This document shows, piece after piece, positions 53,801 through 63,298 of a DNA stretch of 64,000 bases. The position numbers and the translations under genes were made by a program. This DNA comes from Flagellimonas spongiicola (GTDB taxonomy: Bacteria > Bacteroidota > Bacteroidia > Flavobacteriales > Flavobacteriaceae). The DNA is taken from contig NZ_JAMFMA010000005.1 in NCBI RefSeq assembly GCF_023502425.1, positions 1 through 64,000 on the forward strand, read 5' to 3'. Under the pieces are notes generated by a model, which saw nothing but the letters and a program-made list of their open reading frames with translations, was not told the origin of the DNA and searched no databases. The stretch's first letter is position 1. The number at the start of each line of letters is the position of its first letter.

Positions 53801-55204
53801 CTATTCCTTTACCCAATTGTTAGCAAAATCACATGACCTATTGTCCGTATTTACATGAATATAGGTATCCTCAATGTGTTCGTCCATCCAATCCGTGATG
53901 GCCTTAAATTGTTTTTCCCGAAGTGCCAATTCTTGGATTTTCAAATAATCTTGCGCAAAATCAGCCTTGTGTTCATCATATCGATTTGAAATCTTCATGA
54001 TCTTGAACTTTGGTGCTCCGCCTCGTGGATCATCTTCTTTGAGCGGTCTTGAGATTTCTTCATCCTTAAGATTACGGACTTGATTGTACAACGCTGGATC
54101 CATTTTGGTCAACTCGAACCTAGAATCAAAATTGATTGGATTACGCAACAAACCACCATCAAATTTGGTCTCCTTTTCATCAGAAAAGTTCAATGCAGCT
54201 TCTGCGAAGGTATATTTACCATCTAAAATATGTTGACGGATACTATCCAATTCCTTAACAGCATTATCCAAAGTCTCTTGAGGAATCTCCGGTATCAACA
54301 GAATATGTCTTAAATCCAATTCTTGACCCCTTATCTTCTCTATGTAAATGATATGATATCCAAAATCAGTTTCAAAAGGTTCTGAAATTTCCCCTTCCTG
54401 CAAACTAAAAGCCACATCCTTAAATTCTTTTACAAATGGGGTCTCCCTTGTCATACTGTAAAAACCACCTTTAGATTTGGAACCAGGGTCTTGTGAATAA
54501 AGAATAGCCTTGACATTGAAACTGGCATCGTTATCCTCTACATCCTGTTTAATTTGATTCAAACGATCAATGACCTTCTGCTTCTCCTCTTCAGGAGCGG
54601 TAGGCTGTTTAACAATTTGCGCAATTTCCAATTCCGCGCCAAACACAGGACGCTCATCTTCCGGAATTCGTTGGAAAAACTGTCGTACTTCTTCTGGTGT
54701 AACCTCAATTTCCTCAACAATGCTACCTTGCATTTTTTCTGATAACATTCTAAGCTTATTAATCTCGAAAAGTTCTTCTCTAAAACTTTCAATATCTGGT
54801 TTTTTATAAAACTTAAGCACTTTATCAATAGATCCAACTTGACTTACTAACTGTTGGATTTGACGGTCACTTTGGGCATTTACCTGATCATCAGAAACCA
54901 ATAAACTATCTTGAACGGCTTGATGTGCGTATAAGCGATCCTCCATAAGTTTCCCCAATAAACTACATCGTGTTATATCTTCGGTGGAAGCACCTTGACT
55001 TTTCAAATCAATGAGGGTTTTATCCACATCGGAATCCAAAATCACATAATCGCCGATTACGGCAGCAATTCCATCCAACTTAATCCTATTTGTGGCCTCA
55101 GTTGAATCTTTAATAGCTGTTGCCTCATCCAATTGCTGGGCATTTGTTACGCCAACAAAGGTTAGCGCTAACAATCCAAATGCCAGTTTAGTTATCCTTT
55201 CCAT
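53801..55204 (-). CDS. SurA-like periplasmic peptidyl-prolyl isomerase
   Basis: 467 residues from the ATG at 55204, giving a signal peptide (MERITKLAFGLLALTFVGVTNAQ); longer in-frame starts at 55219 and 55237 spoil it. N-terminal chaperone domain (VIGDYVILDSDVDKTLIDL), then two parvulin repeats: FGAELEIAQIV through GFYSMTRETPFVKEFKDVAF with EPFETDFGYHIIYIEK, and LDLRHILLIPEIP through LSRPLKEDD-type ends. It helps outer-membrane proteins fold. It overlaps the upstream gene by 17 bases; moxR follows five bases on. Confidence 0.9.
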   Translation of the reverse strand: MERITKLAFGLLALTFVGVTNAQQLDEATAIKDSTEATNRIKLDGIAAVIGDYVILDSDVDKTLIDLKSQGASTEDITRCSLLGKLMEDRLYAHQAVQDSLLVSDDQVNAQSDRQIQQLVSQVGSIDKVLKFYKKPDIESFREELFEINKLRMLSEKMQGSIVEEIEVTPEEVRQFFQRIPEDERPVFGAELEIAQIVKQPTAPEEEKQKVIDRLNQIKQDVEDNDASFNVKAILYSQDPGSKSKGGFYSMTRETPFVKEFKDVAFSLQEGEISEPFETDFGYHIIYIEKIRGQELDLRHILLIPEIPQETLDNAVKELDSIRQHILDGKYTFAEAALNFSDEKETKFDGGLLRNPINFDSRFELTKMDPALYNQVRNLKDEEISRPLKEDDPRGGAPKFKIMKISNRYDEHKADFAQDYLKIQELALREKQFKAITDWMDEHIEDTYIHVNTDNRSCDFANNWVKE

Positions 55205-56069
55205 AAACTTCAAATTCATTCTTCTTAATTGCTTCATCTATGATGTCTGTCTCCAAGTTTCGAATGTAATCCATTCGTCTTCTGTTCAAAATCAATTGTC
55301 TAATATCCGGTGCAACATAGTCAAAAGGAGCTATGTCATTAATTTCCAAGACATCTGTCACTTGTCCCAAATATACCTCCAACGAATCCTGTATTTCAAA
55401 AAATTGTGATTTTTTTAAGTAGTCCTCCTCGTTCAAAGGGGTCAAAGGTGGTATTTCTTCCATAACCCTGGATGTATTCACCCAAATGGAATCGTTGAAA
55501 TGGATTTTTTTGAATTGAATGGCTACGGAATCCAAGTAAATGCGATCATCTTCACTCCAATTCTTCATTTTATCCACTACATTATCCTTATCAAGAAATT
55601 GTAATGGAAGACCAATGAATCGCAATTGAACCAGTTTTTCACTCAACCTGAAATTCTCTTTTTCTTGCTCGTAAAATTCTCGTAACTGAAAATTGGAAAT
55701 AGCGGTATCCTGTCCTTTGAACACCAAGGCCTCCACATAGGCCCTAGTATACAAATCTGCCCTATAATCAGATACGAGACGGTCAAATTCCGCAAGCTTT
55801 TCCTCGGGAAGGTTAATCTTGGATTTAGATAGTAATAACTGCTTTGAAGCCCAATTATTTATGTAATTGGTCACAAATAAGATACTATCCTGTGCAGACA
55901 TATCGTCTGGTAAGAAAGGTACCAGGTCCTCCTTGTATAAAAACGCTTCACCAACTCGTGCTATGGGTTCTTTCTCTGTTTTTTCCCGAAAAAGACCCTC
56001 GCATGAGGTAAATGCCATTAGGCCAACAACAAATAGTAGGTAGATTGTTCGCTTTTGATGAGAATACAT
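55188..56069 (-). CDS. SurA-N-like lipoprotein chaperone without a parvulin domain
   Basis: 293 residues; lipoprotein signal (TIYLLFVVGLMAFTSC). After the anchor comes IARVGEAFLYKEDLVPFLPD and a helical segment (YINNWASKQLLLSKSKINL) like the N-terminal SurA/PpiC region; no clear parvulin catalytic block follows. Homologues precede the SurA gene in other Flavobacteriia. Probably an envelope chaperone co-expressed with the next two genes. First gene of this three-gene unit. Confidence 0.72.
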   Translation of the reverse strand: MYSHQKRTIYLLFVVGLMAFTSCEGLFREKTEKEPIARVGEAFLYKEDLVPFLPDDMSAQDSILFVTNYINNWASKQLLLSKSKINLPEEKLAEFDRLVSDYRADLYTRAYVEALVFKGQDTAISNFQLREFYEQEKENFRLSEKLVQLRFIGLPLQFLDKDNVVDKMKNWSEDDRIYLDSVAIQFKKIHFNDSIWVNTSRVMEEIPPLTPLNEEDYLKKSQFFEIQDSLEVYLGQVTDVLEINDIAPFDYVAPDIRQLILNRRRMDYIRNLETDIIDEAIKKNEFEVYGKDN

Positions 56070-56185
56070 TCCGCAAAAATAACAATTACTTAAACCTCTG
56101 CAAGTAGGTTTTCATTGCGTTAACAGATTTTTAGTAAGCTATTGTAACTGTATATTTTACTACATTAGTACCAGAACCTAATGTC

Positions 56186-56638
56186 ATGAAATACACTTGT
56201 GAAATCACGATAGACCTGCCAAGAGACAAGTTTATCGAAAAACTGGATAACCCGGAGCACATGAAGCACTGGCAGCGTGGGCTAGTAGGCTACGAACATT
56301 TATCGGATTCACCAGAGTCGGAAGGAGCTCAGATGCGCCTAAAATACAAAATGGGAAAACGGGAATTTGAAATGGTTGAAACCATTATTAAACGGAATTT
56401 ACCTGAGGAATTCCACACTACTTATGATACCAAAGGTGTTCATAATATCCAAAAAAACTATTTTCAAGAAGTAAATGGTAAGACACAATGGACCTCAGAA
56501 AGCGAATTTCAATTTTCAGGTTTTGGCATGAAATTGATGGCATTTTTAATGCCCGGTGCATTTAAAAAGCAATCCATGAAGTATCTAATGGATTTTAAAG
56601 CCTTTGCAGAAAACGGAACCTCAGTTTTGGATCAATAA
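56186..56638 (+). CDS. SRPBCC (START-like) family protein
   Basis: 150 residues. It begins KYTCEITIDLPRDKFIEKLD, followed by PEHMKHWQRGLVGYEHLS and RLKYKMGKREFEMVETI, the usual helix-grip fold start and first strands; the C-terminal helix is LMAFLMPGAFKKQSMKYLMD. Such proteins bind lipids or other hydrophobic ligands; the ligand is unknown. Cytoplasmic. Two bases separate it from the next gene. Confidence 0.82.
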   Translation: MKYTCEITIDLPRDKFIEKLDNPEHMKHWQRGLVGYEHLSDSPESEGAQMRLKYKMGKREFEMVETIIKRNLPEEFHTTYDTKGVHNIQKNYFQEVNGKTQWTSESEFQFSGFGMKLMAFLMPGAFKKQSMKYLMDFKAFAENGTSVLDQ

Positions 56639-56640
56639 GA

Positions 56641-56898
56641 ATGGAAAAAGTATTAGACAGAAAAATCAAGATGATTTGGGATTTTCGCGGACCAGGGGCT
56701 TCCGGAACCGCGGAACACTACCAGAAACACTTGGAAGAATTCATCGTAATAGAGGAATTGAAATTTGATATAACCGGTTGCCAACATTATAGCCCTACAC
56801 ATAGCATTACTTATATGGTGGTAGCTGAATTTGAGCTAAAGGAAGTCAAGGATATTTTAAAACCGCATCGAGGGGAAATCTACACGGATGAAGTTTGA
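56641..56898 (+). CDS. Small conserved protein of unknown function
   Basis: 85 residues: a basic start (MEKVLDRKIKMIWDFRGPGA), the His-containing AEHYQKHLEEFI helix, then two strands (FDITGCQHYSPTHSITYMVV). I recall similar short Bacteroidota proteins but no named function. It lies between the SRPBCC and serine hydrolase genes, overlapping the latter by 11 bases, so it is translated from the same message. Confidence 0.68.
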   Translation: MEKVLDRKIKMIWDFRGPGASGTAEHYQKHLEEFIVIEELKFDITGCQHYSPTHSITYMVVAEFELKEVKDILKPHRGEIYTDEV

Positions 56899-58033
56899 AT
56901 ATAAAGTTGGGCTTTGGTTTTTAGTTGTTGGACTTTGTATTTCCAGCTGTAAAAAAAATATTGATAAACCCTTAGAATCAGTTTTAGCTTCAAAAGATCC
57001 CAAAATCCGTTACGTCATGGATTCCTTGGATCAATATGAAGTACAAATTCGATATACCCAGATCAATCGGAGAAATGATAGTGTACTTTTTAAGGATTTC
57101 GATTTTCAAGTGAACACGGACAATTACTTCTATCCTGCCAGTACGGTAAAATTTCCAGCTGCTGTTGCCGCCCTGGAAAAACTCAATGAAACTGATACTT
57201 TAAATGTTAACACTCGTTTTTACATCGAAGGAGATTCCATTGAAACCACATTTGCAAAAGCTGTTTCTGAAATCTTTGCAGTTTCGGATAATGCAGCCAA
57301 TAATCGGTTATTGGAATTTCTAGGCCAAGACGATTTGAATGAACGGATGCGAAAACGTGGCGTGGAACCAATACGGATAGCACATCGTTTGTCCACTCCA
57401 AATGCGGATGAGGTGACTACCAAATCGCTTGTCATTTATCTGAATGACACCACTACGGTAAATAGTAAGCCAATTACCAACCATGCACCACTTCCTTTAA
57501 AAATTGATAAAACACAAAAAGGAACTGGTTATTACGCTGATGATGAGCTGCAAACTGGAGCTTTTGATTTTTCATTAAAAAATTATTTTCCCATTGCTGC
57601 ACAACATGAACTTCTTAAACGCATCATCTTTCCCGAATACTTCCCAGAAGAATCGAGATTCAATCTTAGTGAGCAGCAACGTGAGCTTTTATTGAAAGAC
57701 ATGCACACCTTACCCCCTGCAATTGGTTATGATCCGGATACTTATTACGACAGTTACGTCAAATTCTTGATGTTCGGCGATACGCAAGATCCAATGCCAA
57801 AGCATATCAAGATCTACAATAAAGTAGGTTATGCATATGGTACGCTAACCGATTGTGCTTACATCCAAGATAAAGAAAATGATATTGATTTCTTGGTGAC
57901 CGCAACCATTTTGGTCAACAAAGATGGCATTTTCAATGACAATGCATACGAATACGACGAAGTTGGAATACCATTTTTAGCTCAACTAGGTCGAGAATTG
58001 TATCAATTGGAATTAGAACGTGATCGTAATTGA
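56888..58033 (+). CDS. Class A beta-lactamase-like serine hydrolase lipoprotein
   Basis: 381 residues; lipoprotein signal ending ISSC (Cys21). Catalytic SxxK: PASTVKFPAAVAALE with Ser85 and Lys88. SDN: FAVSDNAANNRL, Ser133-Asp134-Asn135. A KTG-like triad is less clear, in KIYNKVGYAYGTLTDCAYI (KVG). The order and spacing fit the PenP/class A fold, but the protein is about 90 residues longer than a typical beta-lactamase. It may be a peptidase or other serine hydrolase, so antibiotic resistance should not be assumed. Confidence 0.85.
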   Translation: MKFEYKVGLWFLVVGLCISSCKKNIDKPLESVLASKDPKIRYVMDSLDQYEVQIRYTQINRRNDSVLFKDFDFQVNTDNYFYPASTVKFPAAVAALEKLNETDTLNVNTRFYIEGDSIETTFAKAVSEIFAVSDNAANNRLLEFLGQDDLNERMRKRGVEPIRIAHRLSTPNADEVTTKSLVIYLNDTTTVNSKPITNHAPLPLKIDKTQKGTGYYADDELQTGAFDFSLKNYFPIAAQHELLKRIIFPEYFPEESRFNLSEQQRELLLKDMHTLPPAIGYDPDTYYDSYVKFLMFGDTQDPMPKHIKIYNKVGYAYGTLTDCAYIQDKENDIDFLVTATILVNKDGIFNDNAYEYDEVGIPFLAQLGRELYQLELERDRN

Positions 58034-58050
58034 TCAGAATCTAATTCAAA

Positions 58051-59670
58051 TCATACTTCATTTGCTTGTGTAGGAGTGACCCACTTACCATTGTACAACA
58101 AGACCTCGTCAAAATCAATACCCTCAATAGGCACAATTTTTTCTGTTTTGGTATCCCATTCAATTTTTCTACCCAATTTCCAAGACAATCCGGCCATATG
58201 TGCAGCTATTGCTTCCTCAAATCCTTCTTTGATTCCACAACTTACCTTACCACCATTCTTGATGACACTTAACCATTCTCGCATATGTAAAAAGGTAGAA
58301 TCTACCCGTACACCGTCGATATAGGTCCACATAAGGCCCTTATCTGCAAAGTATTGTGATGTTGCGGATGAAATTGCATCCGGGACGTTAGCTGCAGGGT
58401 TGTATTGATATATTGGGACATTAGGCTGCATTTTACCCAGTTCCAATTGCTCACCATAACGCGTGGAGGCACCGTCTGGCCATACTGTCAATCGGTTACC
58501 CAACTCCATTGTTGCATCGTGCCCCATTAATATGGTAGGTCTATTGAATGAGTTACCCAATGAAGCACTATAACAAAACGTCATTCCCTTTTCTTTGCCT
58601 TCAATTTGGCTGCTACCGGTTGAAAAATTGGGAAATTCCATATTTACCTGGAGTACGTCTGGTACATTTCTTCCATCATTGTGGGTATAGATTCCTCCAG
58701 AGGTAGAGACTGCTTCAGGAATACCCATATTCAAGACACAGTTCAACCGATCATAATCATGGGTCAGTAAATCCCCGGAAAGTCCGGAACCATATGCCCA
58801 CCACTTACGCCACCTAAAAAAGTGGTTTTTATTAAAGGGCACTTTTGGTGCACTACCCAAGAATTGATCCCAATCTATAGTTTCGGTACTTGCCTGCTTA
58901 TGGATGTCATAATTCCAAGCGCCGTTATCATCATTTCTATTGGTATTGGTCTGGATTAATGAAACGTGCCCCAATGTTCCTTTTTCCACTATATCCCGAG
59001 CGGTACTAAAACTCAAGGTTTGTCTATGTTGGTGGCCAACTGCAAAAATTGCTTTGGATGCCTTGGCCGCATCTTGCAGTGCATAGGTTTCATCTACGGT
59101 ATGGGTCATGGGTTTTTCCACATACACATGAACATTGTTGTTCAATGCAGCAATTGACATAGGTGCATGCCAATGATCAGGTGTAGCAATGACCACGGCA
59201 TCTACATCTCCACTCTGAATCATTTCAAGATATGTGGAATATCTTTTCATTTGGTTGTCCGATGTATTAAAGGATTTCAATGCTTTCTCCGCCCGAACAT
59301 CAAAAACGTCACATACTCCCGTAAGTTTAACATTTAGCTTGTCTTGGTTTTCAAAGTCTTCCAACGCCTTAATGTTTGGGTCTTCCTCCGCAGCAATTCG
59401 CATTTCTTCCTTCCACTCATCTGTTGCAAATCCTAAAGACCTGCACAATTGTTCCCCTCTTATTCCAAATCCAATAATACCCACTCTTACAGGTTTTCCG
59501 GTGATTCCAGGCACTGTAGGTGGTAAAGAAGGACGTATGTTCAGCTGTTCCAAAATTGCAGATCTCTGTTTTCTTGAACTCATGGTGTTTGCAGCACCTG
59601 CCCACCAAACTGCTCCTAAAATGGGTAAACCACCTAATCCTTTTAGTAAATCTCGTCTAGTCCATTTCAT
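58051..59670 (-). CDS. Gfo/Idh/MocA-family oxidoreductase with Tat signal
   Basis: 539 residues. Twin-arginine signal MKWTRRDLLKGLGGLPILGA. NAD(P)-binding domain: VRVGIIGFGIRGEQLCRSLG, VTGVCDVFD-like segment, DAVVIATPDHWHAPMSIAAL, and HVYVEKPMTHTVDE with the EKP motif. C-terminal substrate domain: DLLTHDYDRLNCVLNMG. Exported members in Bacteroidota act on sugars or glycosides; the substrate is unknown. It overlaps the DoxX gene by four bases (ATGA). Confidence 0.9.
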   Translation of the reverse strand: MKWTRRDLLKGLGGLPILGAVWWAGAANTMSSRKQRSAILEQLNIRPSLPPTVPGITGKPVRVGIIGFGIRGEQLCRSLGFATDEWKEEMRIAAEEDPNIKALEDFENQDKLNVKLTGVCDVFDVRAEKALKSFNTSDNQMKRYSTYLEMIQSGDVDAVVIATPDHWHAPMSIAALNNNVHVYVEKPMTHTVDETYALQDAAKASKAIFAVGHQHRQTLSFSTARDIVEKGTLGHVSLIQTNTNRNDDNGAWNYDIHKQASTETIDWDQFLGSAPKVPFNKNHFFRWRKWWAYGSGLSGDLLTHDYDRLNCVLNMGIPEAVSTSGGIYTHNDGRNVPDVLQVNMEFPNFSTGSSQIEGKEKGMTFCYSASLGNSFNRPTILMGHDATMELGNRLTVWPDGASTRYGEQLELGKMQPNVPIYQYNPAANVPDAISSATSQYFADKGLMWTYIDGVRVDSTFLHMREWLSVIKNGGKVSCGIKEGFEEAIAAHMAGLSWKLGRKIEWDTKTEKIVPIEGIDFDEVLLYNGKWVTPTQANEV

Positions 59671-60155
59671 TTTTTTTCAATTTTGGTTAAACGTCCTTTT
59701 TTTAAGTACCCAAGTCCGAAGTAATTCCCTGTTGGAAAATTATAGATGAGAATACATGCAGCCAATTCAATTAGATTTTTATTGACCAGCCAGTAATTGC
59801 CCTCAACATTTAATTGTTGAACACCTGGCAATGATGGATGCGCTAAATAGTATAGTGCAAGCAATCCAATACCGATTATGGCACTTTTTCTTTCAAAGAC
59901 ACCCAATACCAAACATACACCAACAATGAGCAATGCAGCCATATTCATTATATCCACCCAAGCAATGAATGGATCTTGTGCCAAAACAGTAAAAACGGGT
60001 TTAAATGGACCTTGAGCCGAAGCAAGATATCCAAAAGCTGTCCATTCAGGATTGAACAATTTCACCACACCTTCATACAGAAAGTGCCATCCAATGAGCA
60101 CTCGTAGGAGGGTTACACTTAATTTGACCTTTCGGTCTCTAGTAGTACTGACCAT
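59667..60155 (-). CDS. DoxX-family membrane protein
   Basis: 162 residues. Four membrane segments, as in DoxX: LLRVLIGWHFLYEGVVKLF, WVDIMNMAALLIVGVCLVLG, SAIIGIGLLALYYLAH and LIELAACILIY. Family members are small quinone- or redox-linked membrane proteins; next to Gfo/Idh/MocA genes they are frequently paired in Bacteroidota. It may pass electrons from the exported oxidoreductase to the membrane (inference). First gene of the pair. Confidence 0.85.
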   Translation of the reverse strand: MVSTTRDRKVKLSVTLLRVLIGWHFLYEGVVKLFNPEWTAFGYLASAQGPFKPVFTVLAQDPFIAWVDIMNMAALLIVGVCLVLGVFERKSAIIGIGLLALYYLAHPSLPGVQQLNVEGNYWLVNKNLIELAACILIYNFPTGNYFGLGYLKKGRLTKIEKK

Positions 60156-60187
60156 AGTCCTATTTTTTTGAATTGAAACAAACTAAC

Positions 60188-60195
60188 CAAAGCTA
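60188..60195 (-). promoter_or_regulatory. Promoter -7 box of the DoxX/oxidoreductase pair
   Basis: TAGCTTTG on the minus strand (60195 to 60188), 32 bases before the DoxX ATG. No well-spaced TTG was found. Confidence 0.45.
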
Positions 60196-60247
60196 CAACT
60201 CAAAATGAAATAGAAAAATGACAAATATCAAATTGAAGATTGACTTG

Positions 60248-61555
60248 TTAATTGGCGACTGGAGTGCCATATAAATCAAAGTCTGAGGCATCCGTAATTT
60301 CTATTTGCGTGAAATCTCCAATTTTCACGTAGTGTTTTGCAGCATCAACCAAAACTTCATTATCCACATCCGGAGAATCAAACTCTGTTCTACCTACAAA
60401 GTAATTGCCTTCCTTTCGATCAATAATGCAACGATAAGTCTTACCTATTTTCTCCTGATTCAATTCCCATGAAATTTGGGACTGAAGCTCCATAATTTCA
60501 TTGGCACGTTGCTGCTTTATTTCCTCAGGCACATCGTCCTCCAAAGTGAAGGCATGGGTATTTTCTTCATGAGAGTATGTAAAACAACCCAAGCGTTCAA
60601 ACCGCATTTGCTCTACCCAATCTTTCAAAACTTGAAAATCATCTTCCGTTTCTCCTGGATATCCGACAATCAAGGTAGTTCGAATGGTCATATCAGGAAC
60701 TGCCGTTCTAAAATCCTGCAACAACTTAGTAGTTTTTGCTTTTGTAGTTCCTCTGCGCATACTTTTTAAAATGGGGTCGGCAATATGCTGTAGAGGAATG
60801 TCTATATAATTGCAGATTTTAGGTTCTTCACGCATAACCTCCAATACATCCATAGGAAAACCCGTTGGGAAAGCATAGTGAAGACGTATCCATTCAATGC
60901 CTTCCACCTTGACCAATGCCCTTAACAATTCAGCAAGGTTTCTTTTCTTGTAAAGATCCAATCCATAATAGGTTAAATCCTGCGCAATCAATATCAATTC
61001 TTTGACCCCCTTGACGGCAAGCTTGTTGGACTCCTCCACCAATTCATCAATGGTTTTACTCTTGTGTTTCCCACGCATTAGTGGTATTGCACAAAAAGAG
61101 CAAGGCCTATCACAGCCTTCTGCAATTTTTAAATACGCGTAATTCTTTGGTGTAGTGGTAAGCCTTTCGCCTAATAGCTCATGTTTGTAATCAGCTCCCA
61201 AGGCTTTGAGTAAATTAGGAAGGTCACTTGTACCAAAGTATTCGTCTACATTGGGAATTTCCTTCTGTAGGTCTGGTTTATAGCGTTCACTTAAACATCC
61301 CGTTACAAAGACTTTATCTACATCTCCCGCCTCCTTCTTTTGCACATACTCCAGTATGGTATTCACGCTTTCCTCCTTGGCGTTGGCAATGAATCCACAG
61401 GTATTTATAACCACCACATTCCCCTCTTCTTCATGAGCCACTTCCTTATTATTAGCTCTCAACTGACCCATTAAAACTTCAGAATCGTAAACATTCTTAC
61501 TGCAGCCCAAGGTTACTACATTGATTTTATTCTTTTTAAGGGTTTTTGTGCGCAT
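60248..61555 (-). CDS. rimO: Ribosomal protein S12 methylthiotransferase
   Basis: 435 residues from the ATG at 61555; the longer in-frame reading to 61648 crosses the promoter. N-terminal UPF0004 domain: VVTLGCSKNVYDSEVLMGQL with further Cys in INTCGFI and TGCLSERY. Radical-SAM motif CDRPCSFCAIPLMRGKHKS (CX3CX2C). C-terminal TRAM domain. It adds a methylthio group to Asp of S12. Some close relatives are MiaB; the motif GKHKSK and length favour RimO. Confidence 0.93.
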   Translation of the reverse strand: MRTKTLKKNKINVVTLGCSKNVYDSEVLMGQLRANNKEVAHEEEGNVVVINTCGFIANAKEESVNTILEYVQKKEAGDVDKVFVTGCLSERYKPDLQKEIPNVDEYFGTSDLPNLLKALGADYKHELLGERLTTTPKNYAYLKIAEGCDRPCSFCAIPLMRGKHKSKTIDELVEESNKLAVKGVKELILIAQDLTYYGLDLYKKRNLAELLRALVKVEGIEWIRLHYAFPTGFPMDVLEVMREEPKICNYIDIPLQHIADPILKSMRRGTTKAKTTKLLQDFRTAVPDMTIRTTLIVGYPGETEDDFQVLKDWVEQMRFERLGCFTYSHEENTHAFTLEDDVPEEIKQQRANEIMELQSQISWELNQEKIGKTYRCIIDRKEGNYFVGRTEFDSPDVDNEVLVDAAKHYVKIGDFTQIEITDASDFDLYGTPVAN

Positions 61556-61574
61556 AGCTTGACTAAATGGTCTG

Positions 61575-61582
61575 CAAAAATA
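61575..61582 (-). promoter_or_regulatory. Promoter -7 box of rimO
   Basis: TATTTTTG on the minus strand (61582 to 61575), 19 bases before the ATG at 61555. Confidence 0.55.
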
Positions 61583-61647
61583 CAACATGACCTGCAACTG
61601 GTGCTTTATATTCACCAATTGTTGGCAACAGCACCTTCCAAAACGCA

Positions 61648-61674
61648 AAAAAGTCCCAGAAAACCGGGACTTTC
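61648..61674 (-). terminator. Terminator of the AzoR/cupin operon
   Basis: On the minus strand AAAGTCCC pairs with GGGACTTT over a short loop, followed by TTTTTT. It sits between the cupin stop (61697) and rimO. Confidence 0.8.
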
Positions 61675-61696
61675 ACTACATATAACACTTACCAAA

Positions 61697-62215
61697 CTAA
61701 TCCCGCGTTGGAATCATATTGGAAGTATCCACTGGAAAACTATCGTATTTGTTATATAATTTTAGGTACTTTTCAGGGTCAATTGGATCTTCTGAAAGCG
61801 TCTCCAATAAACCTCTAAAAAACCCTTCGCGTTTTTGGGATGGATTAAACAACAGGGTCAATTCGACAAATTCGTCCGTATCATTTTGAAACGAATGTGG
61901 GGTGAAGCGAGGGACATAAACAATTGAACCAGGAGGTGCTTTTATTATTTCTTCCCCTGCCTGAACTGTTAATATGCCCTTATCTACTATGAATGTTTCA
62001 TCCATAAAACGGTGATAGTGAAGCTTGGCGCCAATTGCCATTGGCTTAAGCATGATTTTGTATACCCCTAATTGATCATTGGACATTTCACTTGTAACCT
62101 TGAAGGTGAAATCGATGTCTTTAAGCTCCAGCTTTTCTCCTTGATTCGGCAGTAAAACTGTCGCGTTGTTTTCCAATAGGTCATTAAAATAATCTTTAGC
62201 TATTATCCTCTGCAT
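61697..62215 (-). CDS. Cupin-domain protein
   Basis: 172 residues. The cupin_2 core lies at about 60-125: KLHYHRFMDETFIVDKG holds two His and the Glu of motif 1, and PRFTPHSFQND the His of motif 2, so a metal site is complete. The C-terminal region (KREGFFRGLLETLSEDPID) is helical, as in small dioxygenase-like cupins of Bacteroidota. Four bases after azoR; same operon. The function is unknown; quercetinase-like oxygenase is possible. Confidence 0.82.
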   Translation of the reverse strand: MQRIIAKDYFNDLLENNATVLLPNQGEKLELKDIDFTFKVTSEMSNDQLGVYKIMLKPMAIGAKLHYHRFMDETFIVDKGILTVQAGEEIIKAPPGSIVYVPRFTPHSFQNDTDEFVELTLLFNPSQKREGFFRGLLETLSEDPIDPEKYLKLYNKYDSFPVDTSNMIPTRD

Positions 62216-62218
62216 TTC

Positions 62219-62830
62219 CTAGTTCTTTAACGTGAGTTCCATTTGTTGTTTCAGTTGTTGTCTGTTGGGTTCCAACACCTCGGTTTTACTTGTGCCTTCC
62301 AGATAATATTTCCCATACATTTTCATTCCCATAAATCCGAATATTGTTTCCAAATACGGCTGTTGGAAATCTAAAGGCTCCATTGGTGTACCCTTATAAA
62401 CTTCTCCTTTAGTGGTAATCAAATAAGCTGGTTTATCATTGAGTAACCCTTCATAACCATTTTCGCCCACTCTAAAAGTATGTCCAACCCGAACAACATG
62501 GTCCAAATAGGCCTTTAATGGAGATGGTATGTTCAGATTGTACAGTGGACTACTAATAATGACCTCATCAACTGATTTTAACTCGGTCACCAATTCATCC
62601 GATAGCTGTATGGCCCGCTTATGTTTATCGTCCATATCATCCACTTCCATATGAAATGCCTCAATGAGGTTGTTCTGCATATGTGGTAATTCCATGCTGG
62701 CCAAATCTCTTTGAATCACATTTCCGTCTGGATTCTTTTTAAGCCATTCAGTGACAAAGTAATCTGCCAACTCCCGCGAGTGTGAACCTTGTGTTCTAGC
62801 ACTGCTATCTATGCGCAATAAAGTCTTCAT
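62219..62830 (-). CDS. FMN-dependent NADH-azoreductase
   Basis: 203 residues of flavodoxin-like fold. It begins MKTLLRIDSSARTQGSHSRE (FMN phosphate loop) and has ISSPLYNLNIPSPLKAYLDH, the AzoR flavin-binding signature. AzoR reduces quinones and azo or nitro compounds with two electrons at a time. Paired with a cupin gene four bases on, it may detoxify quinones. Confidence 0.9.
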   Translation of the reverse strand: MKTLLRIDSSARTQGSHSRELADYFVTEWLKKNPDGNVIQRDLASMELPHMQNNLIEAFHMEVDDMDDKHKRAIQLSDELVTELKSVDEVIISSPLYNLNIPSPLKAYLDHVVRVGHTFRVGENGYEGLLNDKPAYLITTKGEVYKGTPMEPLDFQQPYLETIFGFMGMKMYGKYYLEGTSKTEVLEPNRQQLKQQMELTLKN

Positions 62831-62890
62831 AATTTTACTGTTTACTATAAGACAAGCAGCAACGGAAAAACGTGACGAATTTTGTTGATT

Positions 62891-63274
62891 CTATTGTTTT
62901 ATCAAAGCAGTAACTTGAATTTCAATTTTCATTCTTTCATCAGAAAGGCCAGAAGAAATCATAGTTGCTGCGGGTCTAACCTCTCCAAAGTACTTTCTGA
63001 GCACGGGCCAACAAAACTTAAAATCACTCGAATTTGGCAAAATATATAGCACCCTAACTACGTCAGACATGTTGCTTCCAGCCTGATTTAAGGCCTCCTC
63101 GATGTTTTGCATACATTGTTCGGTTTGGTCAACTATATCTTCCTTAATGACCATTGTATTGTAATCAAATCCTGTGGTTCCTGACACAAATACCCATTTA
63201 CCGTCCACAACCGCCCTGGAATAGGCTATTTCTTGCTCAAAGGTAGAACCTGAGCTAATCAATTTTCTTTTCAT
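62891..63274 (-). CDS. RidA/YjgF-family protein
   Basis: 127 residues, RidA fold: SRAVVDGKWVFVSGTTGFDY, DQTEQCMQNIEEALNQAGS, and RPAATMISSGLSDERMKIEI with the active-site Arg. RidA members deaminate reactive enamine/imine intermediates, but many have lost this. Upstream lies a 16-bp perfect palindrome, then the sigma factor gene. Confidence 0.88.
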   Translation of the reverse strand: MKRKLISSGSTFEQEIAYSRAVVDGKWVFVSGTTGFDYNTMVIKEDIVDQTEQCMQNIEEALNQAGSNMSDVVRVLYILPNSSDFKFCWPVLRKYFGEVRPAATMISSGLSDERMKIEIQVTALIKQ

Positions 63275-63298
63275 TTGATTCTAAAATTATAGGTGAAT

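Noticed and set aside
56888..58033. True beta-lactamase (resistance gene)
   Set aside because: SxxK and SDN are present, but the third motif is unclear and the length differs, so only a serine hydrolase call is made.
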